From NCBI GenBank assembly GCA_017506865.1, contig JAFCMP010000072.1, positions 186,001-250,000 on the forward strand: DNA of 64,000 nt. Direction: 5' to 3'. Positions 25,201-36,800 of this stretch are shown piece after piece. A model generated the notes under the pieces. The model worked only from the letters and a program-made list of their open reading frames with translations. It was not told the DNA's origin and did not search any database. How positions within the stretch are numbered: the stretch's first letter is position 1; each line of letters opens with the position of its first letter. Source of the stretch: Tribonema minus (taxonomy: Eukaryota; Sar; Xanthophyceae; Tribonematales; Tribonemataceae). Made by a program: the position numbers and the translations under genes.

Positions 25201-26647
25201 AGCGCTCCCGAATACCTTGCGACATACATGAGACCACGCCCTCATCAAGGATGAAGCCAGCCACTACTGTTGAAGGCTGAAGCTGAAAGACTAGGCAGTC
25301 GCGCAAGGGGTGCTCTGGCTGCTGGCTCACCTGCAGCATGCGCACGCTCGCGGCAATGTCCAAGGGTATAAACGCCAGCTCCCGCAGCGACTGCCGTGCG
25401 AACCCCGCATACCGCACCAGCTTAGCGTTGTCCAGGCGGTGCAGGTAGTATATGGTCAGCACCAGAAACACGCTCGTCAGCTCTGTGACGGGCGCGTCGA
25501 AGCACTCCTTCAGCTCCAGCCTCGCGCGCTGCAGCATGTGAGGGACAGGGCAACTGATGTGGGCCGCCAGCAAAGTTGTTCCGCATTGCTCAGTCGCGAT
25601 CAAGATTCAAATGTTGCTGTTGGATGAGTTTGCAGAAAGTCAGAGTTGAAGTTGAATGTTGCAGAAAACCTGCGCGTTGACGCTGAGCTGTTCATGTGTG
25701 CTAACCCTACGAGCCCTGATTACAGGTGGTGCTTACCTGGTTGTAACGAGCTCCCTCCGCCTCATTCTTGCAGACCAGAGCGCCGAGGGACACGCTTCCC
25801 CACAATGCAGCTCGGCAGGCATGGCGCCGGTGGCGATCGATCTCCACGGCTCCAGACGGCAGCGGCCTGACCGCTAGAGTGAGCATGCCTTCGTTCACCA
25901 CCGGCAGGTAAGCGTTCAGGCCCAATACAAACTGCCTGAGCCACTCTTTCTCCGCCGCGTTGAGGGAGGTGGCATCGAAGGTCGACGGCACGTGATTGAC
26001 AGAATACTCTCCCGGCCGCGAAAACGATCCACCGCCGGAGCGCGAAGGAGAGCTGGACCCATCCTCCTTCTTCTTGGGACCGCATCGCCGCTTTTCACTG
26101 CAACCACAGACGACAAGCACAGGTCAGGTCAGTCAGTCAGTGCTGCGAATGGTCGACCAAATCGACCAAATGCCGCAAATAGGCATTCAAATCAAATCCC
26201 GAGCGGAGCGGACCAACGAAGCCTTGCCTGAACACGCACTCCTTCCCACGCTTGCGACACCTCTCGCAAGGCCTGCCTCCCACGCAGCGAATCTTGCTGA
26301 AGGTGCAGCTGTCGCATGCCTGAGAGCAGGAAGCGAAGTCTGAAAGATGAGCACGGGGAAAATTACCGGACACAGGCCAGGCACACATGTGCGCAAACAC
26401 GAGCGATGAAGCGATGCTGCAATCCGACAGCTGGCTCGCAAGTCTTGCTCACCGAGCGCATGTTCTCGTCCTCCGAATTGGATGGGGCTGTGGGAGGACT
26501 GTACACCCGCTTCTTTCTCGAGGCATTGTTGACGACCTGCTGCTCGTCCTTGACGGGAATCTCTACAGACAATGGCGAGGGAGAAGCTGCGTGAGGGGAG
26601 CCATCTGGCGAGTCCAGAGAGATTGGATCGCGGTCCTCTTCGCCCAT
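22274..26647 (-). CDS. Zn(II)2Cys6 binuclear-cluster transcription factor
   Basis: Predicted nuclear DNA-binding regulator. Model (minus, 5' to 3'): 26647-26453, 26319-26228, 26097-25737, 25528-25331, 24543-24335, 23831-23387, 22750-22274; 658 residues, phases consistent. The cluster is at residues 67-93: C-x2-C-x6-C-x5-C-x2-C-x6-C, matching the fungal GAL4-type spacing exactly, followed by basic EKRRCGPKKK (97-106). The middle region (about 130-460) is helix-rich with a long hydrophobic regulatory-type segment, resembling the fungal-specific regulatory region in general character. The C-terminus has Gln-rich then poly-Ala stretches, typical of activation regions. Exon 2 ends with AG|GCAAGG, a GC donor; this 130-base GC-AG intron is the only way I find to keep all six Cys and the basic tail in frame. 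Start chosen as the first ATG in the exon; an upstream leader exon is not excluded. Confidence 0.8.
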
Positions 26648-26967
26648 CGTTTCCAGTTCGCCTCTGACCAACGCTCTAGCTTTGATTCTCCCCTATCCCC
26701 CCGCCAATCGCTCGGGCGTGCCTCCAGCTTGCGTGTGCACGCTGTCCGCACGCCGGCCCTGCTCCGACGACACCTGCGATATGCTCTGACGCCAGAGGGA
26801 CGGCTGGCGGCCTGGCCGTGTGTGTAAGTACGGGGGACGGCGGTCGCTCGCCAAAGGTCTCAGGTCAGCTCGCCTATACCTACGGTATCTTTGATCCCCA
26901 AAAATCCGCACCCCAAAAAGTTTTTTTTTTACCCCCAAAAGTGAGGCAGATTTTACTTTGGGGGGGC

Positions 26968-26984
26968 CTGTCGACTGTCGACAG
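26968..26984. repeat. 17-base perfect palindrome within a larger imperfect inverted repeat
   Basis: CTGTCGACTGTCGACAG is a perfect palindrome around its central T. The flanks extend it imperfectly (TTTTACTTTGGG on the left, CCCAAAAGTGAAAA on the right), giving a hairpin of about 48 bases some 320 bases upstream of the Zn2Cys6 start. It could be a dimeric regulator site or the end of a mobile element. Confidence 0.6.
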
Positions 26985-27030
26985 CCCAAAAGTGAAAAAT
27001 ACTGGCCAAAACTGCGTTGTCGACTGCCAT

Positions 27031-27558
27031 TTATTCTTGCGATGTCGCCTTCGTAGTAGTACACAGCGCGAGAGAGCAGAAGCTTTCGCCCAAGAGGAGA
27101 GTATGAGAACTGCATAATAGCTGTGCTGCAATCGTGGATTGGGCGGCCGGGCGCTCGTCACGCTCAGGCCGATGCTGCCAAATACAGCCATCGTCTCTAG
27201 AGAGCTTGCAGGCCGAGCTGGTGTGAACGTCGCTGCAACAGCATAAGACTGAAGCGCATTGCCAAGTACCCTTGACGAGCTTTCTATGACAAGCAAAACC
27301 AACACGACAGGACGCACACTCAAGCGACGCTCCATTGATGCGGAAGTCGCGAGGTGCACGCTCTGCGCTGTGGAAAGTTGAGTAGAGCATTGCTGACAAC
27401 AATGCTCTAGCATCATCAACAAGACAGCACGGCAGCAATGCTATAGCATCAACAAGACAGACAGCCCCATAAACTGCTGCAACTCCGCCTCGGCCGTCAT
27501 CGTTCAGCACCTCAGTGGCCATCACACGGAAGGCAGGTGGGCATTTTCTCTTTGACAT
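27031..27558 (-). CDS. Doubtful hypothetical ORF in the AT-richer island
   Basis: Uninterrupted 175-codon ATG frame (MSKRKCPPAFRVMATEV...). It contains an internal near-repeat of about 33 bases around 27415-27480 (CTGTCTTGTTGATG occurs twice) and several Cys (ECASCRVGFACH). I recognise no domain, and codon use differs from the GC-rich exons nearby. It may be a chance frame, a fragment of a mobile element or an exon of an unrecognised gene. Confidence 0.15.
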   Translation of the reverse strand: MSKRKCPPAFRVMATEVLNDDGRGGVAAVYGAVCLVDAIALLPCCLVDDARALLSAMLYSTFHSAERAPRDFRINGASLECASCRVGFACHRKLVKGTWQCASVLCCCSDVHTSSACKLSRDDGCIWQHRPERDERPAAQSTIAAQLLCSSHTLLLGESFCSLALCTTTKATSQE

Positions 27559-28353
27559 AGGGCTCTCTGCTGCGATGCAGCATCTGCAAGGCTCCTTGCT
27601 TTGTTGGTCACAACCGTGCTGTTGCTATTTAGCCATACAAAGAAACTTTCGGCAGCAGCGCGTGGATCAATTGTCAAGGGCCTGCTGCAGATAGCAGCTT
27701 TAGTGTCAGCAATTATTATACCTGCCGTCCTGGCGTGCCACTGCGTAGTCACTGCGATCTGCAGTAAGCTGCAGTCATGACAAGTGCTCAACAAAAACTG
27801 ATTCGGGACCTGACTTTAACAGAGCCCCAGATTGTTGCTGACCACATACCACCATTCGCAGCCTGCCAGTATGATGACAGTTTTCATCTTCAACAACTTG
27901 ACCATGATGCGGCTACCGCTTCTGGTGGCAGCAGTATCGACAGCATTTGATCAAGCACAACAGCCCGAGCACAAACACTGATATTGTAGTGACCATGCAT
28001 GCACTGCATGCAGTCACAGTCAAGCTGCTTGTGGCAGCAGCATGAGCATCACAGACAAGCGAGCTCATAGTATGTTTGTGTTAACAATTGCATTCAAAGT
28101 TTGCTGCTCCAGGAGCCGAGCAGCCTGAGGCAGAAACTTAAGTGCCACACAAGTGAACTACGTTGAACATGAAATACTGCTAATAGCAGTATTAGTAGTG
28201 GAGATGTGCGACGCTGCTGCAGCCGCGCTTTCGGACGCTTGATAGGGCGCAGCTGACGGTTGGGACAGCATTGTGTGTACGGGACCGGGTGTGTGCATTC
28301 TGCAGCCGCTGCGGGGTTTCAGTGCTTCATACAGCGATGGTCAATTCTCAAGT

Positions 28354-28507
28354 GTTCCTGCTGCCATTGTTTTTGTTCGGCAGCAAGAAAATTATTCCCG
28401 CTGCCATTTTATTGGTTGACAGCAAGAAAATATTACTTCTATAAAATGATTTCTGTTTGACAGCAAAAAGTATTTGTTGCTGTCGAAAAAAAAGTGGCAG
28501 GGGGAAC
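28354..28507. repeat. MITE-like foldback element
   Basis: About 154 bp with imperfect terminal inverted repeats: the left end begins GTTCCTGCTGCCATTG and the right end, reverse-complemented, begins GTTCCCCCTGCCACTT; both continue into a CG(A/G)CAGCAA word. Two internal tandem units of about 40 bp each carry CTGCCATT...GACAGCAAGAAAAT. No coding capacity. A possible 3-base flanking AGT duplication is weak. Confidence 0.55.
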
Positions 28508-30718
28508 AGTTAAAAGTATATTGGCGTCCTGGCTTCCGCACAATAATCTGAGGTTATAGCAATTCGTGGTGCGTACCGAGTATTACTACTACCAGTAAAT
28601 ATACAGTTCTGTAGCGTTGCCAATTTGGCTTAACAAGTGCTTGCTCATTGACAAGCAATTGGCTCAAACCATGCTAACTTCACTTATTGAATAGTATACA
28701 TATGTCATGTATGCAAGACTGAGTGCACTGGCAAGTATCTTGCTCAATTGACACAACTACTAGTATGATTGGCAGCTGCAGCTGCAGCTGCAGCCGCTGA
28801 TGCTGCACACAAATGCCTCATGCTTGATAATGTAACATACACTATATATTTACATATATGATAGCTGCCTGAGCCAACGGTATCAGCCGCGCTCTGGTAA
28901 TGCATTCAATTTGGGACTTGGTACTGCTGTGGTTACAGCAGTAACGTGAAATACCTGTTGGAGGATATTTGTGGGTGTCAATGTGGGTTGTATGGCGACT
29001 CAAGTTTACATTTTTTCCTAAGACGTCTAGTCGGCATGTGTTTCCCTAAGGCGTCTGCCAGTCTGCCAAGTTCCGTGGCTCTTTCCTGCATTCATGCACT
29101 GCGGCAGGCACCACAATGGCATGCGCGCAATAATACAATTTCAATTGCCATAGTGCTCATGATGATTGGTGATAGGGTCTCCTTTCTCAACTGCTCAAAC
29201 AAACTGTTGCTACAGCTGCTTCACATTCATGCGCCACATTTACCTCTTGTGGTCCCTGTTTTGTCACACGACAACGTTTGGACAGCTTGGCTGTGAACAT
29301 TCAGTTCAAGCTGGTCCATGTGGTGCCGTGGTCGTGAGTGCAATGACTGAACTGTTAAACGGGGGGCTGAGTGCCCGCAATGCAAGTGAGCTTCCCAGGG
29401 GTTTCTTCAATTAGTTATTGGGCAGCCCCTTCAAGTAATCTTGTCTGTTTGCTCCACAGCCTGAAGAACTGCATACTGTGATGTCTGAACTGCAGATATC
29501 GCGACGTGTACGCCAGTGGGAGCCAGCTGGGAGAGCCAGACACCTCCCACATGTGCAGAGACAACTGTAGTACATTGCCGTATTGCAGCCTCACGTGCAT
29601 GAGCTCAAAAGCATGAGGAGCGCACTCTACACGCTTCAAACGATAGTATTTGTGCATTGCAATCATGTTTCACCCTGTCCTGCGCTGTCCCATGCAGAAT
29701 ACACCAAGAAATGTGCCTCAGCAGAAGCAGCAGCAGCAGCTAAATAAGGAGCTAAATCTTCCTCTTTTCTTCCCCTTTTTTTCTCTTTTTTCCCCCGGCC
29801 TGCCAACCCTACAAAAAATTTGCCCAAAAGTGGCATCGCATCCGGTGTTTATTCTTAGGGGTGGCGACCCCCACACAACCCCACACACTGCGTGACTTGT
29901 CGGATCAGAGCCACGTGACAACAAATGCGCGGGTGGGGCATGTTATGTGGGGTATAACTCAAGTGGGGTCAGGGTCAAAGGCCATGTCATAGGCAAAGAA
30001 CTGGAAGGAATTAACCGTAACTTGAAGATGGGGGTACTGGAGTAGAACCCCCTTTTCCCGCCTTAAAGGCTTAAGAAAACACAGACTGAGCTTAATAGGC
30101 GTCGTCAACACGCTTCAAAGACCACAGCGAGGTGCAGCAGCTCGTATTGTGCGCGGGGGGGTGGCAAAGTGCCAGCAGGTGGACGTAGGGGGTTTGGGGG
30201 GGGGGGCACCCCTACAAATTTGCACCACAGAGCACTCCCTCAGGTGGTGCACACATTAGCCGACGACGCGAGCTGGCAATGTGTCAAGTCTGCATCGGCT
30301 GGCCTGCCGTAGTGCACGCACGGCATCGCCCACATGAGCTGGCATTTTGACACAGGAGGCTGTGGCAGCAGACACAGTGACTGTGGACCGTTGTGTGATG
30401 TGCATTTGTGACAACAAGAGTCCCAAACTCCCTCTTAAAGTGCTTTGTGCTGCGAATGGCATGGAGGTCACGCGCTATGCAGTCAGTCGGATGGCCGGAG
30501 CTTATTTCTTCATCACACGCGCTCAAGTCAGCGGTGATAAGAGCACGGAGGCTGCACAAGGCGCCTTGGTGCCCGTTGAGTAGGGACGGCAGCACGCACT
30601 TTGGGGGCAGTCGCTGCCACACCTTCTACAACTGTCAGCGGCCACCCCTTTCTAGAACTGTCAGCCAATGCGCAAGCCGTATTCAAACACTCCTCGTGCA
30701 AAGCCGAGGGGGGTTGTG

Positions 30719-30723
30719 TTTAC
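30719..30723 (-). terminator. Candidate TGTAA polyadenylation signal of the GH10 gene
   Basis: TGTAA on the minus strand, about 100 bases after the GH10 stop codon. TGTAA is the usual polyadenylation signal of green algae. The distance is plausible; a 5-base match alone is weak evidence. Confidence 0.4.
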
Positions 30724-30821
30724 AGAAAAAAAGCCCGTTGTAAAGTTGCAGGACACACTGGAAGGGATATCGTCGTCTACTTGGCAGGAACAGCGTTGCT
30801 GACTGCAGCATCCAATACGTT

Positions 30822-33800
30822 TTAGACAGCCGGCACCGGCGGCAGCCCTGCCGTGCATTTCCATCCTGCTGGTGTGATGGCGATCGGTGCTGCTCCCACT
30901 GGCACCTCGAACTGAGCCTGGCAGCGGCCGCCGGCTCCATAGTACACAGTGTACTGACCGTGGAAGCCACGGAAAGCAACGGCATTGGGTGCCGCCTGCG
31001 CAGAAGTGCCAGATGCAAGAGGTAACGGGGGCGTTGATTTGAGTCTTTTGAGGCCTGCGCTGCGAATGGCTGCACGTCTGGTTCACCACCCATGAAGGCG
31101 GCCAACGGCAGTAGTGTACTGGCTGCACAGATCCATGGAAAATGCGAGATGCGTCTTGCATGTTGAAGGCGGTGCGCATTACGTAATTCATCGCGTTCAT
31201 TTCTTGCACTGCGTAATGCATCAGAGCGCGGTGTGGTTGCTGTGAGCAGTACGCAGTGCAGCGCCACAAACCCTTGGCTGAGCAGTGTGGCAGTGACAAC
31301 CATCCATACATACGTACCGGTGTGCCCACGACGGCATCGACGGTGGTCATCCACTGCTTGGTCAGGAGGCCGTTGATGCCAAACAGTCGCTCGCCTGCCG
31401 GTGTCAGTGTCCAGTCTGCCATTATGACGCACGAACAGACACGGGGGGGGGGGGGGAAGGGGTCATGTATGCCGATGGTCTCTCCATTGAGAGCAAATTA
31501 TTATCAACAACAGCTGACGTGCAGCGCTTGCACAGTGCTTCAGGCCAGGTTACGTCATCACCTCAGTCGCTCGACTGGTCATGCACGCTGACCTCTGATG
31601 TGTCTTCGAGCAAAGTCCACATTACGCTACTTCTGATACCTACCCATGTGTCGGTGGCATCGTTCACTGCATTGAATGCTAAGAGTGGGCTCGTGGAGGC
31701 GCACATGGGGAGGCCAGTGTGATGATCATCATCGCTGGCAGACCACACAAGAGATCTGATCCAGTGGTGTGGCTTGAAGTTTGCTGCGATACACCGCACT
31801 TGGCACACAGCGACAGTGGCTCCATGTCTTGCTGCCGCGCAGTCGCGGTCATTGTGAAAAAAAAAGCACGTTTGCACGGCGGCCTCGTGACATAGTTCAG
31901 TTGGGTGCTGGCGTCACCATCAAACTGAGCACTGGGTGACCGATGATCGTGGAGTAGTCAGCGACGAATGGGTTGAGACCGTGGTCTTGGTTCCCTGGGG
32001 GGCTGTTTGAGCGCCGCGCGAGTCAGTGCTCAGAGGCCTATTAGGTGACTAACCCCACCAAGTGCACTCAACGTTTAACAACACCTGCTACACAGCACAT
32101 GAGGTACTTCAAGGAAGTACACGGCCCATGTACACGTGGCACTGCCTGGCTGCGCACTATTGTCAGGCGCGCGCAAAGCGTGTTTCACCATGCGCTGCCG
32201 AAGTGTTACCTTGGTTGACCAGGTAGGCGTCCTTGCGCCATTGCGCGCCCTGCCAGAAGCCCCACAGCACTATGCCGCTCACCGCTGGTGAGGCGAAGAA
32301 AGCGCGAAGCCTGGCGCGGCAGTGACGAGCAGTGGCATGATGTGAGCAGGCATCGCGCTGAGCAGATGAAACAAACGAGGGGGGGGAGGGGGGGTCTGGC
32401 ATTGCAGAGATGCTGGGGAGAGATGCTCCACTATGTCAACACGAAACAAGGAAGCCACCAGTCATGGTGGCAGATATGGACACAACAGCAAGAGAGGGCG
32501 CTGTAAGGACGCAGCGGGTAGGGTACGACGCCGTAGAGCTGCTGCAGATTTGATGTGTCTATGTGATTAAACTTGGTAGAAGACAGCGGCAGCATTGCTG
32601 CAGAGATGACACCAACAAACAACAGTCCCTCCGCTCCTATAGAGTTACAGTATGGGGCACGCAGTGCCGATTTTTCACACCATTCAATTGAATACTTGAT
32701 GCATCTCCAGTACACTTCGTATGGCACAAGAGCTTCTCGTGTTGGTCAACCTCACGGCGCAGTGTTCAGAAGAACTTGTTGCACTGCTGCCAGTCCCTTA
32801 GAAGTAAGTGTGTGCCACATATCATCTCCGCTGTGAGCGGGTCAATTGTGACTGGAGTGTCACACAAAGTTAAGCATCGCCTGGTGTTCACCCTACACAT
32901 GTTTGCAGGCAATGGATGTGCCAAGTTTTGAAGTTGCAACTAGGGGTAGGGGTTCATGCCAAGCAAATACCGACTTCAAGTGGTGACTCACGCATGCTCA
33001 TAGCCGTCGGCCTTGGAGATCGGGTCGGGGTCATCCAGGTCAAACTCGGATATCTGCGGGGGTGTAAAGGCACAACGCGGCATGAAGATGAGGGCAAAAG
33101 GCAACAAGTGCAAGGCAGCTGTGTTAAGCCAACGCAGCATAGGGCTGAGGCACTGGAGAAGGCATCGCGGTCCACGAGAGCCACGCGACTACCATGCTGT
33201 AACATGGATGTGTACCACACACAGTCGAATGCCGGAGTGGACAGTACGCAGCACAAAGCGAGCCACTACAGCGTGACGCTGACGCGCAGCGCTCGGGTGC
33301 AGCAGCGCTCAGCTGCAACACAGCGTCGTTGGCGTGTTCTCCTCAGTAATGGCTTGGCACGCACATGCCTTCTACCAAAGGCCCTCACCGTCCGGTAGCA
33401 ACGCGCGCTGCCATGTGCCCACCACAATTGCGCATACATGTATAGCTGCGCAGCAAAGCGCTTCCACGGCGCAGCGACTCGGTGCGGGCAGTCTGAGGCA
33501 GAATTGCGCGAAACTGTGCGAACATTTGCATGCGCGCCATACAGCGCAACTGCGACGTTGCGGCTGCCCGCGGTCTATCGCAGCGTAGCCATTGAACATG
33601 TCAGGGCAGTGCTGATGCATCCCCATGTCATCATGAGCGACAGAGGAAACCAGCGGAGCGCTGACGCACATACATACTTACCCAGAGGTCCATGTCGGCG
33701 CCCAGCTGCTCCTTGATCGACGCCAGCTTCAGCAGGGTGTCGGGGCCGGCGGTGTTGGCGCCCAGGTTGTAGTGGCCCTGCAAACGGCGAGGGGTAGTGA

Positions 33801-36800
33801 TGTTGAAGTTGGGGAGTTGAACAATTGACCAGCGCTACACAGTCATCTGCCACTGCAAGGGGTGCCGCGCAACGTGCACTGCGGTACTGACTAGCGAGGC
33901 GCGTGCGCCCCGCACGGTAGCATGCGTGAAAGGCGCGCCCAACGTTATCACGCGCCCAGCGACCTGTCGTCTGTGCACGGTGCCGCATTCTGCAATCCAC
34001 AACGCACCAGACAACACCGACACTGACATGAGGCTTGCCCAGTGGGAGCAGAGTGACTGGATTACTAGTCATTTCACCTGGTCAGCGACGCCAGTGACAG
34101 CCCCCCCGGTCTCCACGTTGAGATTTTTGACGAACTTGACAAAGCTGCTCAGGTTGCTCTGCTCCGGCTGGCAGAAGCCGGTGACGCAATACTGCATGGG
34201 AGAGCGGAAGGTGAAAGGAAGTCGGTGAGCCGCTGCTTCGAATGAATCTGATGCACGCTTCAGGCTTCCTGCTCGAGCACTCACAGCTGCACTTCTTAAT
34301 GATAGACAGCGGCGATGCAGCACTGCGGGGATGTGGGGATGCATGGGATTTGTCTGAGCTTGCTGGCATGCGGACCAGGTTTGGATCAGATGTGTTCGGG
34401 TGTCAGCGCAACGTTGGGCTGGTGGCGTCACTGACCAGGACTGTGGCAAGTGGGAAGTGATTTTACCATTGCCCACCGGTGCATGGATCCTTTGGCCATT
34501 CACCTTCGCCCACGCCTCGCCGAGAGCAGTGCCGCACACAGAAAGCGCGGCGGCGCTGCCTCAACCACAACGTCACCAAAAGTTGGCTGCATTGACTAGC
34601 ACTTCTAGGTGCTGTGCATGGCAGTCAGCGCCCAGTGCCGAGCCCCACTGATGAACCAGGCGTCTGACTCTGAGTCACGTTCTCACCTCGTTCACGACCA
34701 GGCGGTCTGCGGGGGCGAGACTTGCGGCCAGCTTGAACGCCCAGGCGTGCACAGACACGCCCTCCTTGACCGGGAAGATGTCATCCGGGCAGGCGGGCGC
34801 GTAGTCGCAGATGCAGGGGCCTGCGATCATACAGGGGGAGCGTCACAGTTGAAGTCCAGGACCTGCTTCCAGTGTATGCGCCTCGCAGCAGACAGCGCAG
34901 AGTGGTGATGCCGGGATGACTGCGGTGGCTGACGAGACTGCCGGCAGTGGTGCGGGTGCAAGCAGCGTCACTGTGCTTGCTTGGGGGGCTGTGAGCATTT
35001 CAAACGCGCAGCCAACGTGATTGAACGCTTGCTTGCTTACGGCAATTGGCTGCTGACCGACTTGCAACTTGGCACATGGCTGTACGAACAAAATTGACCC
35101 ATGATTGGGTGCGAAGGTTCCTCTGCTATATTGGTGGAAGTACCTGCAAAGCTGCCATCAGGGGGGGGCATGATCGACATGCAGGGGTCGACGTTGACAA
35201 GTAGAGCGTGGGCAACGTTTGGGCGGCACGCCACTTCGTTGAGCAGCCAACCATACAAAGGTCGCCTTTTACTTCGCAATCACGGCAAGCATGGTCATGG
35301 TACGCTGCACTTGTCACCCCCTGCTATTCTGCTTGCCGCCCATGATACCCACTCACCAACGCCGTCGCATGGCAGGATCTTGGGCCACAGCCTGGAGTTG
35401 AGCATCTCGTTGAGCGGCTCAATGTCTACCACGCGGTCCTTGTACTGCCCCATCCACAGCAGCACGCGCTCATGCAGTTGCTGCTCATGCGAGGAAGGGG
35501 GGCAGGGGAGGGGGGGGGGGGAGGGGGGCGTACGGTGAGTTGTTGACAGAGCAGAGCTCAGCACATGTTGGGTTGGGCCCTTGGTGCGCACTGGCTTCCC
35601 ACCTCATACAGGGTTCGCATCGTGTTCTCCGTTCACTTCTTCTGTTTGAAACACATGCTCTCGTGAGTTGTGTCTGATTGGCTGCTTGGTCGTCCACCTC
35701 TGGCACGGTGGTGGCGCCATGCGCTGTCAGTTGTGTATTGCAGCATGAGCACCGTTGAAGTTTGCTTTGTGCCACCATCCATGTCAGCTGAAAGCAAAAG
35801 AGGTCCGTCCGCATTGCGGCAAGCCATTAGACACTCGCGACTCATTGTTCATGCGCATGAGTCAGACGAGCCAGCATGGGACGTGTGTACGCACTCCCAG
35901 TTGGCAGCGCGCATTACGCAAACTATCACAATACACCACGTGCCTGCAATGCCGAGTCTGCATGCAGTGCGCGCGGATGGAAGCCCGCTGCCGTCAGTGG
36001 CCGACACACCCTGCGCATCATGCTGGACGCAGAGCTCTGCGCAGCTGATGGCAGCACACGTGCTGCCTATGCCAAGCCTGTCCTTGATCGTGCGCACCCT
36101 GCCTCGATGCCCGCCTACGTGCGCACACCAGCCTACATACCCCGATGGCGCGGTGCACACGTGGGGGTGCACTCACCGCCTGCATGGTGCCGTCCATGGG
36201 GGTCGTGAAGACGTCCCAGCCGCCGTTGAACGTGTCGCTGAGCTCGCCCATGATGGTGTGGCCGCGCGTGGGCATGTCCAGCGTGTCGCAGAAGTTGACC
36301 ACCTGCACGCGCGCGGTCCGAGCGCGCACCGATATGACATCTTCTCTCTTAGAACTGCTCTACTTCAAGTACAAATGCTACTTGAAGTCTGACATATGGT
36401 GCGCTGATTCGTTCCGCGCAACTCATGTGTGCTGCGTGTTTGCTTGCTCACGTGTCAACCTTCAATACGTCACATAAGGTCATGGTCAGGTGTCTGCCGT
36501 GCAGGCAAGCGCCGTCACGGTGTATGCATTTATGTGCGCTGGCGACTTTGATTCATCCCTGGTCCGTCAACTGTTCCGCATTGTGCGGCATGTATCTGCA
36601 CACGAGCAACTGCAACTTAGTGTGCCGGACCGTAGAGGGCGGTTCGTGCAGATGAACGTGCAACCGTCATACACGGTGCACGACGTTTGCTCTGCATTGC
36701 GTGTGTGACATAAGTGTAAGCCTGAGCAGCTGGTGCCGATCTTTGAGTATCGCAATACTGTTTACAACAGTGACAGCAATCATACAGCAGCATATCATTA

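Larger units (their letters stand above)
26648..30821. other. AT-richer intergenic island with foldback sequences
   Basis: 4.2 kb between the 5' end of the Zn2Cys6 gene and the 3' end of the GH10 gene. Base composition is visibly more AT-rich than the rest, above all 27800-29000. It contains a palindromic segment near 26968, a foldback element at 28354-28507, and a repeated CCCAAAAGTG word at about 26935, 26985 and 29823. Short frames here match nothing I know. It could be the remains of mobile DNA plus the promoter of the Zn2Cys6 gene. Confidence 0.5.

Noticed and set aside
28946-29296. 116-codon plus-strand frame in the AT-richer island
   Set aside because: No recognisable domain, no splice partners and unremarkable codon pattern; likely chance.
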